The position numbers were made by a program, and so were the translations under genes. Under the pieces are notes generated by a model, which saw only the letters and a list, made by a program, of their open reading frames with translations, searched no databases and was not told where the DNA came from. Positions 26,396 through 26,441 of a stretch of 26,441 nt of DNA are shown piece by piece. This DNA is from Dunaliella salina. Its lineage: Eukaryota; Chlorophyta; Chlorophyceae; Chlamydomonadales; Dunaliellaceae. Location: positions 291,527-317,967 of the forward strand of contig MU069753.1 of NCBI GenBank assembly GCA_002284615.2, read 5' to 3'. How positions within the stretch are numbered: the stretch's first letter is position 1; every line of letters starts with the position of its first letter.

Positions 26396-26441
<46 letters not shown>
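26396..26441. repeat. (GT)n microsatellite at the window end
   Basis: A perfect TG run reaches the end of the window. Confidence 0.97.

Overview
The window looks like nuclear DNA of a green alga, probably a chlamydomonadalean with a repeat-rich genome of the Dunaliella type. This is inference. It rests on one intron-containing gene of the plant/green-lineage DUF506 (PDDEXK_6) family, long introns filled with tandem repeats, many (CA/GT)n tracts, and non-LTR retrotransposons that join a restriction-like endonuclease (RLE) to an RNase H, as in the Chlamydomonas Dualen/RandI group. There are no bacterial-style operons, rRNAs, tRNAs or CRISPR arrays.

Layout. Positions 1-66 are a (GT)n tract; 67-1739 holds no gene I can recognise. 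From 1740 to 20078 the window is a graveyard of nested transposable elements of four kinds. (1) 'D' elements, RLE-type non-LTR retrotransposons, mostly on the minus strand: D1 (about 10295 down to 2845) carries in order RT, PHD finger, an unassigned region with a methyltransferase-like motif, RNase H, CCHC knuckle, RLE and a conserved C-terminal tail; D2 (16351 to 14355) is a 5'-truncated copy; further tails lie at 1740-2004, 2190-2577 and 19945-20078. (2) 'F' elements, APE-type non-LTR retrotransposons, all on the plus strand: F1 (7101-9308), F2 (11595-18472, in six pieces), F3 (17175-18056), Y (17384-17781) and F4 (18841-19944). (3) A hAT DNA transposon relic (12677-14329) and a short TIR element (8131-8669). 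(4) A short hairpin-bearing repeat, 'S', in three copies. Every coding region in these elements is broken by stops, frameshifts or lost catalytic residues.

The insertions can be ordered. F1 sits in D1 and carries the short TIR element. F2 is interrupted by the hAT, D2, S3 and F3, and F3 is itself interrupted by Y. F4 sits in a D tail. Five insertions have perfect target-site duplications of 9-14 bp that can be read directly.

From 10310 to 11545 a 17-19 bp minisatellite, a 942-base run of N and a (CA)n tract mark an unresolved assembly region.

The right third holds the one convincing host gene: a minus-strand DUF506 gene with at least four exons (25358 to 21195), about 469 residues, whose exon phases join cleanly. 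A possible extra 5' exon lies at 25751-25836. Its three introns contain tandem repeats, including (GT)n followed by 24 G. The window ends in another (GT)n tract.
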